A stretch of DNA of 16,302 nt from Candidatus Thiodiazotropha taylori. Its GTDB lineage: Bacteria > Pseudomonadota > Gammaproteobacteria > Chromatiales > Chromatiaceae. Shown here piece by piece: positions 14,964 through 16,302 of the stretch; positions within the stretch are counted from its first letter, which is position 1; every line of letters starts with the position of its first letter. A program made the translations under genes and the position numbers. The notes beneath the pieces are model-generated. The model did not search any database, was not told where the DNA came from, and saw only the letters and a program-made list of their open reading frames with translations. The stretch covers positions 1 to 16,302 of the forward strand of contig JAHRHW010000048.1 in NCBI GenBank assembly GCA_019100305.1, given 5' to 3'.

Positions 14964-15622
14964 TCAGCAACAGACCATTCAGTAGATCGATCGCCCTGCT
15001 CTTCTGCCTCACGCTCACTTCATTGAGTTTTGCGCAGCAGGCCTGGCTGCCTACCACTGAAACCGAATGCCGGATCGAAGGCTGGTCAAAAGAGACCCAT
15101 CAGCATGGCCTGCCAGTGCACTCAGCAGCCGGAATCGATGCACAGGTGGTTGGTTCACTGCCAGCCTATGTGATCAATTTTGACAGCCATAACTTTGGCA
15201 TCGAGTTCCAGATCATCGGTTCACGCCAGGGTTGGCTGAAGATTCGCGGTGCGAAAGATGATCCTGATCGCAGCAAGCTGCCGTTGAGGGCGACCTATTC
15301 CGGCATCGGCTGGATACCCGGTGAGAGCGTGGCGTTCATGGTGCAATCCGACAGTGGTTATCTGCAGCCCGATGCGGAGAGCCCAAAGCTGATCGACCTG
15401 AAAGGCGACTGGCTTACCTCGATGGGTAAAATCGAGCAAGTGATCGCCTGCTCCGGTGAATGGGTTCTGTTGGATTACTCACTTGGCAAACAGCGTAATA
15501 TGCAGAGCCTGGCACTGAAGAGACTGACTGAAGCGGAGCGGCAAACCACACAGGGGCGCGCCTGGTTTCGAGGTGTTTGCGCAAACCAGGAAACCAGCTG
15601 TGAATTCAGCTGGCCACAATAA
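14960..15622 (+). CDS. Secreted SH3-like protein, candidate immunity partner, apparent ATA start
   Basis: Read from ATA 14960 the product is 220 aa and opens with a textbook signal peptide: basic SNRPFSRS, hydrophobic IALLFCLTLTSLS, cleavage after SFA before QQAW. The mature part begins CRIEGWSKETHQHGLPVHSAAG, the pattern of bacterial SH3-domain proteins (GWS...GLNVR-like), with EFQIIGSRQGWLKI and YSGIGWIPGES completing the first module. Four cysteines of the mature protein could form two disulfides, consistent with a periplasmic location. The gene overlaps the stop of the putative murein effector upstream, so the two are translationally coupled. If the effector degrades or edits peptidoglycan, a periplasmic SH3 protein could block it; alternatively it is a cell-wall binding protein. 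TTG 15023 is the alternative start but would yield a leaderless protein. Confidence 0.6.
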   Translation: MISNRPFSRSIALLFCLTLTSLSFAQQAWLPTTETECRIEGWSKETHQHGLPVHSAAGIDAQVVGSLPAYVINFDSHNFGIEFQIIGSRQGWLKIRGAKDDPDRSKLPLRATYSGIGWIPGESVAFMVQSDSGYLQPDAESPKLIDLKGDWLTSMGKIEQVIACSGEWVLLDYSLGKQRNMQSLALKRLTEAERQTTQGRAWFRGVCANQETSCEFSWPQ

Positions 15623-15647
15623 CAAAACTGATTGCATCTGAGGTACC

Positions 15648-16302
15648 TTAAAAATAGTAGCCCAGATTGATGTTCAGTCGCTGCTCCGATTCGCCGCTGT
15701 CTGCCCCCATACTGCCACCAATGAAGGGTTGGTTTTCAGCGGTAACGAAGTCGATATAGGTATAGAGTCCTCCGGCGGAAACCGCCACACCAAGTACATT
15801 CATCCAGGTATCATCGAGGCCTGCCGATTTGTTTGTTATCAGGGAAAAATCGTTATAGAAAGTTAGATTCGTTATGGCGCCCCAAGAAACCGGAAGACTA
15901 TATGCCAGGTTGGCGGTGTAGCTGTCCGCTTCAGCTGGGATGGTGTCGAAGAAGCTGTAGGCCCCTACTGCCATCAGTTCTGCACCGGCATCCACATCGT
16001 ATTCGTAAGAGGTGGCCTGCAGCTGCAGATTCCAGGGACCATAGTCTGCAACCAGATGCAACGCGTAAGCACTATGGTCGCCGGCCTTGTCGCTACCATC
16101 GTGCAACAAACCATACTGCCCTGAAAAACCGACCTCGAGTTCCAGATCTTTAAGCGGACTCAGTTGATAGGCTACGCGGGCATTCAGGGTATTATTTTCA
16201 GCTATGGCATTTTGCGGTTCATCGTAGGTACCTTCCGCAGGACTCCGATAGCCGACCACATCATAGGAGTAGCGATCCTCTCGGTTATCGACGAAGCCAT
16301 CG
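15648..16302 (-). CDS. Outer-membrane beta-barrel (porin-like) protein, C-terminal part
   Basis: The frame runs off the right window edge, so the N-terminus is missing; a GTG at 16257-16259 is internal, because in-frame coding (DGFVDNREDRYSYD) continues upstream of it. The visible 218 residues alternate polar and aromatic residues in strand-like stretches (NTLNARVAYQLS, LELEVGFSGQYG, SAYALHLVADYG, WNLQLQATSYEY, SYTANLAYSLPV, ITNLTFYNDFS) and end in LNINLGYYF. A terminal phenylalanine is the assembly signal for outer-membrane barrels. Turns are rich in Asp, Gly and Asn. It is convergent with the SH3 gene, 25 bp apart. Porin subfamily and substrate cannot be assigned from this fragment. Confidence 0.8.
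   Translation of the reverse strand, partial: DGFVDNREDRYSYDVVGYRSPAEGTYDEPQNAIAENNTLNARVAYQLSPLKDLELEVGFSGQYGLLHDGSDKAGDHSAYALHLVADYGPWNLQLQATSYEYDVDAGAELMAVGAYSFFDTIPAEADSYTANLAYSLPVSWGAITNLTFYNDFSLITNKSAGLDDTWMNVLGVAVSAGGLYTYIDFVTAENQPFIGGSMGADSGESEQRLNINLGYYF

Noticed and set aside
14725..14985. 86-codon open frame overlapping the effector gene in another frame
   Set aside because: Shadow frame: the overlapping gene has recognisable motifs and a good ribosome binding site, and this one has neither.
1..16302. CRISPR arrays, tRNA or rRNA genes, integrase or transposase genes
   Set aside because: No regularly spaced direct repeats, no tRNA-like cloverleaf and no recombinase motifs were noticed on either strand.

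Overview
The window looks like chromosomal DNA of a gammaproteobacterium. The bioB-bioF-bioH-bioC-bioD order with a divergent comF, the GspA/GspB pair, a DUF4124 protein and an HDOD protein are all typical of that class. Two exported sulfur/thiol proteins (a tandem rhodanese and a DUF255 protein) would suit a sulfur-metabolising lineage, but genus cannot be read from the sequence.

Layout. Positions 1-4542 (minus strand) hold a compact biotin operon, bioB-bioF-bioH-bioC-bioD, with bioD cut by the left edge; its genes overlap by 4 bp or are separated by 8-41 bp. A divergent ComF-family phosphoribosyltransferase follows (about 4813-5538, plus), then an HDOD-domain signalling protein (5722-6579, plus). 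Positions 6592-10099 (minus) hold, in transcription order, a Sel1-repeat protein, gspA, gspB and a small secreted DUF4124 protein. After a 333-bp divergent intergenic region come a periplasmic tandem rhodanese (10433-11326, plus) and a large exported DUF255/thioredoxin-fold protein with a DsbD-N-like C-terminus (11390-13777, plus). That last gene is bracketed by two 24-bp inverted copies of one sequence (23/24 identical).

The most interesting region is 13911-15622 (plus). A 350-aa protein without a signal peptide ends in a His...Ser-Ala-Gly-Cys motif resembling the catalytic site of YkuD-type L,D-transpeptidases and of some phage/effector murein enzymes. It is followed, with translational overlap, by a secreted SH3-like protein. 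Pairing and topology suggest a cell-wall-targeting effector with a periplasmic immunity partner. The second gene appears to start at a non-canonical ATA codon (14960): a good ribosome binding site precedes it and a clear signal peptide is encoded only from there, while the first conventional start (TTG 15023) would remove the signal peptide. The window closes with the C-terminal part of an outer-membrane beta-barrel protein (15648 to beyond 16302, minus).

How the genes relate: bioC and bioH make the pimeloyl-ACP precursor, and bioF, bioD and bioB carry it to biotin; the missing step, bioA, is not in the window. GspA/GspB are the envelope assembly ATPase complex of type II secretion. Rhodanese and the DUF255-DsbD-like protein are both predicted periplasmic and may share a thiol/sulfur redox role.
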